In this document: in pieces, positions 26,818 through 36,414 of the stretch
Numbering within the stretch: the first letter of the stretch is position 1
How the letters are laid out: each line of letters begins with the position of its first letter
Assembly (NCBI RefSeq): GCF_000247645.1
Contig: NZ_AHWA01000006.1
Location: 434,001 to 498,000 of the forward strand
Direction: 5' to 3'
Length of the DNA: 64,000 nucleotides
Source of the DNA: Salinibacterium sp. PAMC 21357
Lineage (GTDB): Bacteria; Actinomycetota; Actinomycetes; Actinomycetales; Microbacteriaceae
Notes under the pieces: model-generated
Told to the model about the DNA's origin: nothing
The model's database searches: none
Seen by the model: only the letters and a program-made list of their open reading frames with translations
Program-made: the position numbers and the translations under genes

Positions 26818-27558
26818 TCAGGAACCGTAATCTTCGTTATAGCGGGCGAGCACATCGTTGATGGGCCCATCGAGCACGAGTTCACCTTTATCGAGGTAGA
26901 GGCCGCGGGAGCAGAAGCGGCGAAGGTCGCGCTCATTGTGCGACACAAAGAACAGTGTTCGGCCACCTTCGAGGAGTTCTTCGATGCGGCGGTAGCACTT
27001 CTCTCGGAAGGCTTTATCACCAACGGCGAGAACCTCATCCACCAAAATGATGGGTTCTTCGAGGCGAGAGATCACGGCGAAGGCGATGCGCACCTTCATG
27101 CCGCTAGAAAGATGCTTGTACGGCGTATCGATGAAACGCTCGATTTCCGCGAAGCTGATGATTTCGTCGAAGCGATCGCTGATCTCGTTCTTGGTCATCC
27201 CGTGCAACCCGGCGGTGAGATACACGTTGTCGCGCACGCTCAAGTCATCAACAAAACCACCAGTGATTTCGATCAGCGGGGCGACGCCCTTGCCGACGTG
27301 CACGCTACCTTCGTCGGCGAGCATCACTTCGGCAACTAGCTTGAGAAGGGTTGATTTGCCCTGGCCGTTGCGACCGACAACACCGATTGCTTCACCGGCG
27401 GTGACATCGAAACTTACGTTGCGCAGCGCCCAAAATTCGTCGGCGCGGGCACGCCGCTTACGCCCAGCAAAGAGATCCTTGAAGCTGCGGCGAGAGCGGC
27501 GGTTGAGTCGAAACCGGATGCCGGCGTCGTCAACCCGAATAACGTAATTGTCGCTCAT
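26818..27558 (-). CDS. Polysaccharide/teichoic acid export ABC ATPase (TagH/Wzt-like)
   Basis: The 246-residue ATPase has Walker A GVVGRNGQGKST, signature LSSGMKVRIAFAV, Walker B PIILVDEVLAVGD and H-loop VSHNERDL, the pattern of the TagH/KpsT/Wzt export family. It lacks the C-terminal substrate-recognition domain of Wzt. Its start directly follows the permease stop at 27558, so the two form a transporter operon. It probably exports an undecaprenyl-linked glycopolymer made with the neighbouring transferases. Confidence 0.92.
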   Translation of the reverse strand: MSDNYVIRVDDAGIRFRLNRRSRRSFKDLFAGRKRRARADEFWALRNVSFDVTAGEAIGVVGRNGQGKSTLLKLVAEVMLADEGSVHVGKGVAPLIEITGGFVDDLSVRDNVYLTAGLHGMTKNEISDRFDEIISFAEIERFIDTPYKHLSSGMKVRIAFAVISRLEEPIILVDEVLAVGDKAFREKCYRRIEELLEGGRTLFFVSHNERDLRRFCSRGLYLDKGELVLDGPINDVLARYNEDYGS

Positions 27559-28358
27559 TAGATCTCCTTCAGCACGGCACGTTCGGTGCGCGTGAAGACG
27601 AGGATTCCGACGGCAACCAGAATGAGACTCATGAGGGCCCCAATAATGACGGCGTACCAGTCGAGTTGTTCCGGAAAGAACGCTGCGCGGTAAAGCGAGA
27701 AAATTCCGGCAAGCGGGTTGAAAGCGGCGAGGCCGTCAAGCCCAAGCTTCGCCAGATCGGGGATGCCGTAAATGATGGGCGAGGCGTAGAAAAGAAAACG
27801 CAGAGCGAGCTTCGTCGCCCGCTCAAGGTCACGGAAGAACACAACGAGGGGCGCCACAATCAGGCCAACGCCCACCGTGAGCACGGCCTGCAGTAGTACG
27901 CCGAGCATGAAGTACACAGCCTCCCAGTGCAGCACAGCGCCAGAGGCGATCGCAAAAAAGGCAAGTACCGGAAGGCTGGCAATGAACTCAATGCCCTTAG
28001 AGAGCACGAGCCTAGCGACCCAGATGGTGCGAGGAATTTTGGTCGAGCGGATGAGCTTTGCCTCACGAAGATACGCGCGGGTGGCATCCGACACAGCGCC
28101 GTTGAACCACATCCATGGCAACAGGGCCGTGAGGAGGAACACGATGTAGGGGTCTTCACCGACAGCTTTGTCGAAGACCTGGGTGAAAACGAACCAGTAA
28201 ATGCCTGCCATCACCAAGGGGTCAAGAACTGACCACACGTAGCCGAGGGCTGAGGTGGAATACCGCACGCGCAGGTCACGCATAGTGAGCAACCAAAGAG
28301 TGCGGCGGTATCGGGTGAGGGGAGACCATGCAGATCTACCCAGTGCTGTGTTCGCCAC
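27558..28358 (-). CDS. Polysaccharide/teichoic acid export ABC permease (TagG/Wzm-like)
   Basis: The 266-residue ABC-2-type permease has about six membrane helices. It opens with the family-typical cytosolic stretch TRYRRTLWLLTMRDLRVRYSTSALGYVWSVLDPL. GTG 28358 (AGGGG close upstream) is chosen; an in-frame GTG at 28397 would add 13 residues not typical of the family. It is co-transcribed with the TagH-like ATPase. Confidence 0.88.
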   Translation of the reverse strand: MANTALGRSAWSPLTRYRRTLWLLTMRDLRVRYSTSALGYVWSVLDPLVMAGIYWFVFTQVFDKAVGEDPYIVFLLTALLPWMWFNGAVSDATRAYLREAKLIRSTKIPRTIWVARLVLSKGIEFIASLPVLAFFAIASGAVLHWEAVYFMLGVLLQAVLTVGVGLIVAPLVVFFRDLERATKLALRFLFYASPIIYGIPDLAKLGLDGLAAFNPLAGIFSLYRAAFFPEQLDWYAVIIGALMSLILVAVGILVFTRTERAVLKEI

Positions 28359-28433
28359 GCCCCTATAGTAAACGGGCGAAATGACAAACACTGTCACTCA
28401 GGCGTCGTTCTCTGAGTGATTCTTCACTTTTCG

Positions 28434-28476
28434 CAGAAACGCCCGCCCTGCACCAAGTGCGGGACGGGCGTTTCTG
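28434..28476 (-). terminator. Terminator of the NTP-transferase gene
   Basis: CAGAAACGCCCG (28434-28445) and CGGGCGTTTCTG (28465-28476) form a perfect 12-bp stem around a 19-nt GC-rich loop, 28 bp after the stop at 28504. A second 7-bp inverted repeat CACTCAG/CTGAGTG (28395-28401/28412-28418) lies closer to the ABC permease start. Confidence 0.75.
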
Positions 28477-28503
28477 TAGGGCTCACTCGAGCCAAAACAG
28501 AAG

Positions 28504-29196
28504 TTAGACGAAGAGGTTCGCGCGCTCGAGGTCTTCAGCAAAGTCGACCTCAATGGCATAAAGGTCGGAGATGTCGATGGGCTCAATCAAGAGGCCGTCT
28601 TCGGCAATAGCGAGCTCGATGCCACGCTCGAAGTAGTCCTGGTCGCCAACCTTCTTCAGGTGGCGCAGCAACGTTGCCTTCGCGTCACGCGAAATGTAGT
28701 TGATGCCTACGGCTTCGCCGAGGCCACCCTTGACCGTCTTGGAGAGCTCCTTGATGAAACCCTCGGCGTCAGTGGTGTACTTGACCTCTTCATCAGAGAC
28801 CTTGGCAGTGTTGACGCTGACGAAGGACTGATCGCGAGCAACCATGGCTGCTGCGCGCTCAAGAACGGTCGGGTCGAAGACGACGTCTCCGTTCATCCAC
28901 AACACTCCGCCGGGCGCAGACGCCTGCAGGGCGCGCATGAGGCTCTTAGAGGTGTTGGTCTGGTCGTACTGCTCGTTATAGACGAAGGATGCTTCAGGGA
29001 AGGCTTCGATGATGTGCTCGAGCTTGTAGCCAACAACGATTGTCACCTTGGCGTTGTTGCTAAAGGCGTGGTGGATGTTGTCGAACTGCTGCTTCATGAT
29101 GGTGCGGCCATCATTGAGCTCGGTGAGTGGCTTCGGAAGCGAGCGGCCCAAACGGCTGCCCATGCCGGCAGCTAAAATAACGACTTGCGTTGTCAT
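28504..29196 (-). CDS. Nucleotidyltransferase (sugar-phosphate/cholinephosphate cytidylyltransferase-like)
   Basis: The 230-residue GT-A-like NTP transferase has the pyrophosphorylase signature LAAGMGSRLGRSLPKPLTEL (residues 8-27), the metal-binding Asp in WMNGDVVFD and a C-terminal Asp in IEVDFAEDL. Size and pattern resemble LicC-type or glycerol/sugar-phosphate cytidylyltransferases. A role in providing the activated precursor for the exported polymer is inferred from context. ATG 29196 has GAGGAG upstream. Confidence 0.85.
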   Translation of the reverse strand: MTTQVVILAAGMGSRLGRSLPKPLTELNDGRTIMKQQFDNIHHAFSNNAKVTIVVGYKLEHIIEAFPEASFVYNEQYDQTNTSKSLMRALQASAPGGVLWMNGDVVFDPTVLERAAAMVARDQSFVSVNTAKVSDEEVKYTTDAEGFIKELSKTVKGGLGEAVGINYISRDAKATLLRHLKKVGDQDYFERGIELAIAEDGLLIEPIDISDLYAIEVDFAEDLERANLFV

Positions 29197-29397
29197 GGTG
29201 GTCTCCTCAGTAGTTCTGGGGCTCGGGAATTAGCGACGTAGTTAACCTGCTGTTTACCCGAGATCGGTAAAATTGACACACCCTTGTGCGATAGTCAGGC
29301 TAACTGTGCCCGCCGAGAACTCCATAGATTTTGACCGGTTGTTGCATATTCGTGATACTCGCTCATGCGCTCAACTTCTGATTGGTAGGTTTGGACA

Positions 29398-31548
29398 GTG
29401 GAAAACGCCCAAACACCCGACGAGGGCAAGAAGACTGTTAAACCGCTGGTAACGAAGCCCGCAGTGAGCACCGATAAGCCAACCGCGGCTGAAGGTTCTC
29501 CAGCAAAATCGACTACAGCCAGGCCAACTGCTTCTGCTACTCGTAAGCCCGCCGCCAAAAAGCCCGCCGCGCCCAAAAAGCTCGCTGCGAAGCCAACGCC
29601 ACCTCGCGCCACCGGGTCGCGCACAACGACATCGAAGTCAACTGCGCCCAACCCTGTGCCGAAGCCGACCACACCGAAGCCGACGGCCCCAAAGCTTGCG
29701 GAGCCAAAGCCTGCGGAGCCGAAATCGACGGTGCGCACTCCCGCGGCGTCGAAATCGACAGCGGCCAAGTCGGCTGTGCCAAAAGCAACTGTGCCGAAAC
29801 CAACTGTGCCGAAGTCGAGCGCGTCGAAGCCGACCGTGCCGACGTCGCCTGAGCAGGCGACATCACCGGCGAATACAACTGAGACGACCGAACCCGAGTC
29901 CATTGAGGCCGAGGCAACCCCATCTACGCCGGCGCTGCCGGTGCGCGGCGTTGCTGACGTCGACGATGCTAGCGCGACTGCGCCAGCGGTCGTCGAGCCA
30001 ACTCTAGAAGCCGAGCCGGACACGGACACGGACTCGGACACGGACGATCGTGACGAGACCGAAGCAGAAGTTGCACTTGACGCGACGGAACCGACTGAGG
30101 CCGCAGTTTCCGAACCGGAGGCAAAGCCGGACGGAGTGTTGGCCGGCCTCGCTCGCTTGCGGGCACTTGCCTCTCAGTTCGCTGTTCCCGTCCCCGCGCC
30201 TGTCATAGCTGAAGAGCTCGAGCCGCCGATGGCCACGGCTGACGCTGACTCCGACTCCACGGACGCTGATTCCGCATCCCTGGAAGACGCTAGCGCCGAC
30301 ACCAACGATGTTTCCGTTGAGGATCTGAACGCATCCATCGATGACGGCGCACCCGCTGAAACTGAGACGCTCGTGGATGCGGATGCGGATGCGGACGCTG
30401 ACGAGCCCGGCGAGGCTAACCCCGTTATCGACGCCGTTGCTGAGCCCGACCTCGCGGACGCGAACGCCGAGTTGCAGACTGACGAAGACAAGAGTGTCGC
30501 ACTCGCGGAAGTAGCCGCATCTGACGAATTGCCTCAAGACGAGGTGAGCCCCGCTCGTGAGCCGACGACTGAGCCACATACGACGACTGCGCCGGACGCA
30601 AAGACTGCGCCGGACGCAAAGACTGTGCCGGACGTCGAGCCAGAGGTCGAGCTCACTCCTGAAGCGACAATTGAGCCTGAGCTGTCCGCTGAACCCGAGC
30701 CGTCCGCTGAGCAGCAGGGTGTAGCGATGCCGGAAGCTGCCGTTGCGGTACGCCCGACACTCACTCACGCACTAGACACGACAGCCGGCGAAATTGTGCT
30801 GAAAGTCCGTGGCCTGTCGAAGGGATTCGGCGATACCGTGGCGGTCAATGACATCGATTTGAATGTGCGTGCGGGTGTCTTCTATGGCATCGTCGGGCCC
30901 AACGGTGCAGGAAAGACAACCACTCTGTCGATGATCACCGGTCTGCTGCGGCCCGATTCGGGAACCGCCAGCGTCAATGGCATTGATGTGTGGGATTCGC
31001 CGGAGATCGCTAAGCGCTCAATTGGTGTTCTACCCGATCGTCTGCGCATCTTTGACCGGCTCACCGGTTCCCAACTGCTCTACTACTCGGGGGTGCTCCG
31101 CGGGCTTAAAGCTGTCGAAGTGCGAAAGCGTTCCGCAGATCTTGCCACCGCGTTCGGTCTCGATGACGTGATGGGTCGTCTCGTGAGCGACTACTCCTCA
31201 GGCATGCTCAAAAAGGTGGCGCTCGCTGCGGCAATGATTCACTCTCCGCGACTGCTCGTGCTCGACGAACCCTTCGAATCGGTCGACCCTGTTTCGGCAG
31301 CAACCGTCACCCGCATCCTCAAGCAATACGTGAATGCTGGCGGAACAGTGCTGCTCTCCAGCCACCGCATGGAACTAGTGCAGCGCGTCTGCAGCCACGT
31401 TGCGGTGATCGTCGAAGGAACACTTCTGGCCGACGGCACGATTGATGAAGTTCGCAACGGAATGTCTCTAGAGGACCGCTTTGTGCAGCTCACCGGCAAG
31501 AACTCCAGTGGGGGAGGGCTCGAGTGGTTGAGCAGTTTCTCCGACTGA
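29398..31548 (+). CDS. ABC transporter ATPase with long low-complexity N-terminal extension
   Basis: The 716-residue protein has an ABC ATPase domain only in its last 250 residues: Walker A GIVGPNGAGKTTT, signature SDYSSGMLKKVALAAAM, Walker B LLVLDEPFESVDP. The first 460 residues are low complexity. Residues 1-150 are Lys/Pro/Ala/Thr repeats (KPTVPKS-type units); residues 150-450 are strongly acidic (DADADADAD, Glu/Pro/Thr-rich). The start is GTG 29398; the whole upstream frame shows coding-like composition and no stop. It overlaps the permease gene downstream by 25 bp. The extension is probably disordered and cytosolic; its function is unknown. Confidence 0.85.
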   Translation: MENAQTPDEGKKTVKPLVTKPAVSTDKPTAAEGSPAKSTTARPTASATRKPAAKKPAAPKKLAAKPTPPRATGSRTTTSKSTAPNPVPKPTTPKPTAPKLAEPKPAEPKSTVRTPAASKSTAAKSAVPKATVPKPTVPKSSASKPTVPTSPEQATSPANTTETTEPESIEAEATPSTPALPVRGVADVDDASATAPAVVEPTLEAEPDTDTDSDTDDRDETEAEVALDATEPTEAAVSEPEAKPDGVLAGLARLRALASQFAVPVPAPVIAEELEPPMATADADSDSTDADSASLEDASADTNDVSVEDLNASIDDGAPAETETLVDADADADADEPGEANPVIDAVAEPDLADANAELQTDEDKSVALAEVAASDELPQDEVSPAREPTTEPHTTTAPDAKTAPDAKTVPDVEPEVELTPEATIEPELSAEPEPSAEQQGVAMPEAAVAVRPTLTHALDTTAGEIVLKVRGLSKGFGDTVAVNDIDLNVRAGVFYGIVGPNGAGKTTTLSMITGLLRPDSGTASVNGIDVWDSPEIAKRSIGVLPDRLRIFDRLTGSQLLYYSGVLRGLKAVEVRKRSADLATAFGLDDVMGRLVSDYSSGMLKKVALAAAMIHSPRLLVLDEPFESVDPVSAATVTRILKQYVNAGGTVLLSSHRMELVQRVCSHVAVIVEGTLLADGTIDEVRNGMSLEDRFVQLTGKNSSGGGLEWLSSFSD

Positions 31549-33095
31549 AACTGACCCTCCTCGCGAACACGTTCCGTCGAGGGCCACTAGTTGCGGCCAG
31601 CATGGCGTTGGTGTTTCTGTATAGCGCCGTACTCTTCGTTATCGCGATCAGCGCCGTCGCCAACCTGCGCGACACCACCGCCGAGATTGCTGGCACCACC
31701 CTGGTCGTTTTCGGCTCAGCGGTGCTGATCGGATTCCTCATCATCCCCCTCGGGTGGAACGCGGATGACGCCCTAGACCCGCGCAGATTCTCTTACCTGC
31801 CGCTGACGCGACTCCGCCTCGCACTGCTGTTGCTGCTTGCTGGCGCGGTCAGCATCCCCACGTTCATGCTCGTTGGCTTGGCTGGCGCCCAGATCTTTGC
31901 CTGGTCGGGGGCTGGAGCATCCGCTTTCGTCGCCCTACTCTCGGGCATTCTCGTGATTGCAACCGCAGTGGTGGGATCGCGATTGGCGAGCCTCATCGCG
32001 GCGCGATTCTTGAGTACCCGCCGCCTTCGTGAAAGTTTTGGCATCGTGGCGGTGACGCTGGTGATCGCATCCCTTCCTGTCGCGGTGCTGCTGGCGCTGT
32101 CTGATTATCAATCGCAAGTGCTTCCTGTGCTGCGGCGAATTGCGGCAGTGCTGGAGTGGACACCGCTGGGGGTCGCCTTTAGCGCGCCTGCGTCCAGCGC
32201 TGCCGGTAATGCTGGCGATGCCGCTGCGAAGCTCGCCATTGCGTTCGGGTTTCTCGTAGTGCTCTCGGCTGCGTGGTATTTCATGCTCGGGTACGTGCTT
32301 TCTCGTCCCGAACGAAGCGCCGTAGAAACCTATCGTTCCGGCTTGGGTTGGTTCAGGGTCATGCCGGCAACTCCGCTTGGTGCGATTGCCGCGCGCAGCC
32401 TCAGTTACTGGGCTCGCGATGCACGTTACTTTGTGGCCCTCGCCGCAATTCCAATTATTCCGATTGGAATGGTCGCCGCCCTTCTTGTTGGCGGAATTGG
32501 TTCCGACGTCATCGCGTGGATCCCTGTACCGGTCATGTGCCTTTTCCTCGGCTGGAGCGCTCACAACGATGTCGCCCATGACAACACCGCCCTCTGGACC
32601 CACGTCTCGGCCCACACCAATGGCGCCGACGATCGCTGGGGACGCATCGTTCCCGGACTGCTCGTGGGAATCCCGCTCGCCATCGTTGGTAGCATCCTCA
32701 CAGTCTTCATCGTCGGTGACGCCCAATCGCTGCCCGGTCTGATCGGGCTCAGCCTGTGCCTGCTGTTTTCTGGTCTTGGCGTGTCTAGCGTGAGCTCGGC
32801 GGCATACCCTTATGCCGCGCCACTGCCGGGCCATGGAGCGTTCATTCAGCCCCAGGCGCTCGTCTCCAACGCTGCGACAGTGCAATCATTCACCTTCGCG
32901 CTCAGCCTGCTCTTTGGCGCCCCGGTGCTCGCTGTCGTGTTCTTCAATCCCTTCGTGGATCTTGAACGACACTGGGCAGCATTGTTCGTCGGGGTTCCTC
33001 TCGGCTTCATCGTGATGGTCATCGGAGTGTATTGGGGCGGTCGCATTATGGTGCGTCGCGGCCCAGAACTGCTCGCGTTGTCATCCCAGAACTAA
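31524..33095 (+). CDS. ABC transporter permease, multi-pass membrane protein
   Basis: The 523-residue integral membrane protein has about 12 hydrophobic segments in two halves with an intervening polar region. It resembles ABC-2 type permeases of actinobacteria that pair with a single ATPase. GTG 31524 has GGAGGG upstream and overlaps the ATPase gene by 25 bp, so the two are translationally coupled. The transported substrate is unknown. Confidence 0.85.
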   Translation: MVEQFLRLKLTLLANTFRRGPLVAASMALVFLYSAVLFVIAISAVANLRDTTAEIAGTTLVVFGSAVLIGFLIIPLGWNADDALDPRRFSYLPLTRLRLALLLLLAGAVSIPTFMLVGLAGAQIFAWSGAGASAFVALLSGILVIATAVVGSRLASLIAARFLSTRRLRESFGIVAVTLVIASLPVAVLLALSDYQSQVLPVLRRIAAVLEWTPLGVAFSAPASSAAGNAGDAAAKLAIAFGFLVVLSAAWYFMLGYVLSRPERSAVETYRSGLGWFRVMPATPLGAIAARSLSYWARDARYFVALAAIPIIPIGMVAALLVGGIGSDVIAWIPVPVMCLFLGWSAHNDVAHDNTALWTHVSAHTNGADDRWGRIVPGLLVGIPLAIVGSILTVFIVGDAQSLPGLIGLSLCLLFSGLGVSSVSSAAYPYAAPLPGHGAFIQPQALVSNAATVQSFTFALSLLFGAPVLAVVFFNPFVDLERHWAALFVGVPLGFIVMVIGVYWGGRIMVRRGPELLALSSQN

Positions 33096-33123
33096 ATCAA
33101 CAACCACGACGTAGAATTGACTC

Positions 33124-33384
33124 ATGGCTGACACCGATCACACCGGCGGCGGGACCGACACGCTCGACCGCGAACTCGAAGAACTGCTCAATCAGGAGCA
33201 AGTAGAAGAGGGCGACCACGAACGCTTCTCGCACTACGCCCCCAAGAACAAAATTATGGAATCGGCGCTCTCGGGCAAACCGATCCGGGCACTGTGCGGA
33301 AAACTGTGGACGCCAGGGCGCGACCCCGAAAAGTTTCCGGTCTGCCCGACCTGCAAAGAGGTCTACGAAAAGATGAAGGGCTAG
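33124..33384 (+). CDS. DUF3039 domain protein
   Basis: The 86-residue protein is a small actinobacterial family with an acidic N-terminus. A C-terminal zinc-ribbon-like region has Cys in ALCGKLW and the pair CPTC near the end. Its length and the HYAPKNKIMESALSGKPIRALCGKLWTP core match DUF3039. Function is unknown; the Cys pattern suggests metal binding. It ends 4 bp into the opposite pncB gene. Confidence 0.88.
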   Translation: MADTDHTGGGTDTLDRELEELLNQEQVEEGDHERFSHYAPKNKIMESALSGKPIRALCGKLWTPGRDPEKFPVCPTCKEVYEKMKG

Positions 33385-34673
33385 CGATACTCGGTCGGCA
33401 ACACGGGTTCGCCCCGTGACAGCCGGAAGGCATTCTGGGGCAGCTCGGCGAGGGCATATTCGCGGTGATCACGCGCGGCGTGAGTTCCGTCATGACCCAG
33501 CCAGCGAGCATCCGCCGTTCCCCCCGTCATGAGATCGACGATCAGATCGCGACCCTCAACCTCGGGACGCCCTTCGGACGCTTGATAGATGAGCTCCGTC
33601 GCGGCAAAGCCGTCTTGGCTGGCCCTTATCGCAGCTTTGTGCCCGCCAACAGTGGCTTTGGCGGTGGACTTCTTGGCCACCGAAACCCATTCGCCGGCAT
33701 CGTTGTGATGAGCAACAAGTTTGTAGACCATGCCAGCGGCAGGATGCCCTGAGCCGGTGACGACCGAAGTGCCGACACCATACGAGTCAACCGGGGCAGC
33801 CCGCAGAGCCGCAATGGCATGCTCGTCGAGATCGTTGGTGACAGTGATGCGTGTAGTGGTGGCTCCCAAAGAGTCCAGTTGGGCGCGCACCGCGGCGACC
33901 TGCACGGCGAGGTCGCCAGAATCGATTCGCACAGCGCCCAGTTTGGTACCGGCTACCTTCACCGCAAGCTCCACAGCGTTCTCAACGTCGTAGGTGTCAA
34001 CAAGAAGCGTCGTCGATGGCCCAAATGCGTCGACCTGCGCCCGAAATGCTTCTTCCTCTGAGTCGTGAAGCAGGGTAAAGGAATGCGCGGCGGTGCCCAT
34101 GGTCGGCACGCCCCAGCTGCGACCGGCCTCCAGGTTGCTGGTTGCGCTGAAGCCCGCGATAAAGGCCGCGCGGGCGGATGCCACGGCGGAGCGTTCGCCG
34201 GTGCGACGTGAACCCATCTCGACGACAGGCCGCGCGTCGGCAGCAGAGACCATACGAGCAGCCGCGGATGCGATAGCGGAGTCATAGTTGAGCACGCTCA
34301 GCGCGAGCGTCTCGAGCAGCACAGCTTCGGCAAAAGTGCCCTCAACAATGAGCACGGGGGAGCCGGGGAAGTAGGCATCACCCTCGCGGTAGCCGGTGAT
34401 ATTTCCCGTGAACCGGTAGTTGGCGAGCCAGTCGATGGTCGTGGGGCACACAATCTTGTTCTGCTTCAAAAACGACAACTCGTCATCACCAAACCGGAAC
34501 TGCTCCACCAGTTCGAGAAGGCGCCCGGTGCCGGCGACAACGCCGTAGCGACGGCTGTCGGGAAGTCGGCGGGCGAACACCTCGAAAACGCAGGGGCGTT
34601 CATGGCGGCCACTGCCGATTGCGGCATCGAGCATGGTCAGTTCGTATTGGTCAGTTAGCAGCGCGGTACTCAC
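33381..34673 (-). CDS. pncB: Nicotinate phosphoribosyltransferase
   Basis: The 430-residue enzyme of the Preiss-Handler NAD salvage pathway joins nicotinate and PRPP to give nicotinate mononucleotide. Characteristic segments are TALLTDQYELTMLDAAIGSG at the N-terminus, VEMGSRRTG (phosphoribosyl binding), GTAAHSFTLLHDSEEEAF with the conserved His, and RIDSGDLAVQV. It starts at GTG 34673. It is monocistronic and convergent with the DUF3039 gene. Confidence 0.93.
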   Translation of the reverse strand: MSTALLTDQYELTMLDAAIGSGRHERPCVFEVFARRLPDSRRYGVVAGTGRLLELVEQFRFGDDELSFLKQNKIVCPTTIDWLANYRFTGNITGYREGDAYFPGSPVLIVEGTFAEAVLLETLALSVLNYDSAIASAAARMVSAADARPVVEMGSRRTGERSAVASARAAFIAGFSATSNLEAGRSWGVPTMGTAAHSFTLLHDSEEEAFRAQVDAFGPSTTLLVDTYDVENAVELAVKVAGTKLGAVRIDSGDLAVQVAAVRAQLDSLGATTTRITVTNDLDEHAIAALRAAPVDSYGVGTSVVTGSGHPAAGMVYKLVAHHNDAGEWVSVAKKSTAKATVGGHKAAIRASQDGFAATELIYQASEGRPEVEGRDLIVDLMTGGTADARWLGHDGTHAARDHREYALAELPQNAFRLSRGEPVLPTEYR

Positions 34674-34745
34674 GTGATCAGCGTACGCGACAGACTCTGA
34701 AGGCTGTCAGGGCCTCGATGGGCATCGACCACTACGATTGAGGGT

Positions 34746-35582
34746 GTGACTGATGCACCCATTGGCGTTTTCGACTCCGGAGTTGGCGGCCTCACCGTAG
34801 CCCGGGCCATCATCGACCAGTTACCCCACGAGTCAATCGTCTACGTTGGTGACACTCTTCACTCGCCCTACGGACCCAAGCCGATTGCGGATGTTCGGCG
34901 CTTTGCCCTCGAAGTAATGGACCGTCTCGTCGACGATGGCGTGAAGCTACTCGTTATTGCCTGCAACACTGCTTCTGCCGCGATGCTGCGGGATGCCCGT
35001 GAGCGGTACACCGAGGCCTACGGTATCGAAGTGGTTGAAGTGATCCAGCCCGCCACGAGGGCGGCAGTGCGTCAGACCCGCAATCGTCGCGTCGGAGTGA
35101 TTGGCACCGCGGGCACGATTAAGTCGCGTGCCTATGAGGATGCTTTTGCTGCAGCATCCGATATCGAACTGTTTACGCAAGCCTGCCCACGGTTCGTAGA
35201 ATTTGTCGAGGCCGGCATCACGACCGGGCCCGAAGTTCTTGCCGTCGCCGAAGAATATTTGGCACCGCTGAAAGCTGCCGATATCGACACGCTTGTGCTC
35301 GGGTGCACCCACTACCCGCACATCTCGGCCGCCATTCAGTATGTGATGGGTCGCGAGGTCACCCTCGTCTCGAGTGCTGAAGAGACCGCCTACGACGTCT
35401 ACAGCACTCTCGTGGCGCACGACCTATTGCGCGACCCCTCCCAACCCGCGAGTCACACCTTTGAAGCGACCGGGCCAGACAAGACCGGCTTCACACGTTT
35501 GGCATCCCGGTTCATGGGGCCCAACATTGTGCGCGTCGAAACGTTTGATACTGGCGTGATTACTCTTCCGCCGTTGCCCTAG
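34746..35582 (+). CDS. murI: Glutamate racemase
   Basis: The 278-residue racemase provides D-glutamate for peptidoglycan. The catalytic Cys pair is visible in IACNTASAA and LGCTHYPHI, and the N-terminal [16 protein letters not shown] is diagnostic. The start is GTG 34746. It is followed by rph and the rdgB-type gene in the order commonly seen in actinobacteria. Confidence 0.96.
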   Translation: MTDAPIGVFDSGVGGLTVARAIIDQLPHESIVYVGDTLHSPYGPKPIADVRRFALEVMDRLVDDGVKLLVIACNTASAAMLRDARERYTEAYGIEVVEVIQPATRAAVRQTRNRRVGVIGTAGTIKSRAYEDAFAAASDIELFTQACPRFVEFVEAGITTGPEVLAVAEEYLAPLKAADIDTLVLGCTHYPHISAAIQYVMGREVTLVSSAEETAYDVYSTLVAHDLLRDPSQPASHTFEATGPDKTGFTRLASRFMGPNIVRVETFDTGVITLPPLP

Positions 35583-35650
35583 GCAACCCCCTCACTCAGC
35601 TGCACCACATACTGCACAACCACAAGCCCGATCTACTGAAAGAGAAGCCC

Positions 35651-36409
35651 ATGACACGTCACGATGGTCGCGAAAACAATGAACTCCGCAAGGTCACGAT
35701 CGAGCGTGGGTGGAGCGACCAGGCTGAAGGTTCAGCGCTGATTTCGTTCGGCAAGACCAAGGTGCTGTGCACGGCATCCTTCACCAATGGTGTTCCGCGC
35801 TGGATGGCAGGCAAGGGCAAGGGCTGGGTTACGGCCGAGTATTCGATGCTTCCCCGCAGCACGAACAGCCGCATGGACCGCGAAGCAGTCAAGGGCAAGG
35901 TTGGCGGGCGCACCCACGAGATTTCGCGTCTCATCGGTCGCAGCCTCCGTGCCGTTGTCGATATGAAGGCTCTCGGCGAGAACACCATCGTGATCGACTG
36001 TGACGTTCTGCAGGCCGACGGCGGAACCCGCACCGCAGCGATCACGGGTGCCTACATTGCACTCGCGGACGCGATCGAGTGGGGTCGCGAAAAGAAGTTC
36101 ATCGGCAAGAACTCGAAGGCTCTCTTTGACTCGCTCGCCGCGGTTAGCGTCGGAATCATTGACGGTGAGCCCATGCTCGACCTCGCGTACGTCGAAGACG
36201 TTCGCGCCGAAACCGACATGAATGTGGTCGTCACCGGCCGCGGTCTCTTTGTTGAAGTTCAGGGCACCGCCGAGGGCGCACCCTTCGACCGTCGCGAACT
36301 CGACTCGCTGCTTGACCTTGCACTGGCCGGCGCCGTTGACCTCACCGCGCTGCAGGTCGCATCCCTCGCTGATGGCACAGCAGGAGCCGTTGCCGCTGCC
36401 GCAAACTAG
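35651..36409 (+). CDS. rph: Ribonuclease PH
   Basis: The 252-residue phosphorolytic 3'-5' exoribonuclease acts in tRNA 3' maturation. Diagnostic segments are [35 protein letters not shown], the phosphate-binding [16 protein letters not shown] and [14 protein letters not shown]. It has AAAGAGAAG upstream of ATG 35651. Its stop lies 5 bp before the ATG of the downstream pyrophosphatase. Confidence 0.97.
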   Translation: MTRHDGRENNELRKVTIERGWSDQAEGSALISFGKTKVLCTASFTNGVPRWMAGKGKGWVTAEYSMLPRSTNSRMDREAVKGKVGGRTHEISRLIGRSLRAVVDMKALGENTIVIDCDVLQADGGTRTAAITGAYIALADAIEWGREKKFIGKNSKALFDSLAAVSVGIIDGEPMLDLAYVEDVRAETDMNVVVTGRGLFVEVQGTAEGAPFDRRELDSLLDLALAGAVDLTALQVASLADGTAGAVAAAAN

Positions 36410-36414
36410 TGCCC

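Noticed and set aside
29295-30041. Long minus-strand frame opposite the ABC ATPase N-terminus with Gly/Val/Phe repeats
   Set aside because: It mirrors the Lys/Pro/Ala repeat DNA of the real gene; there is no start context and no family.
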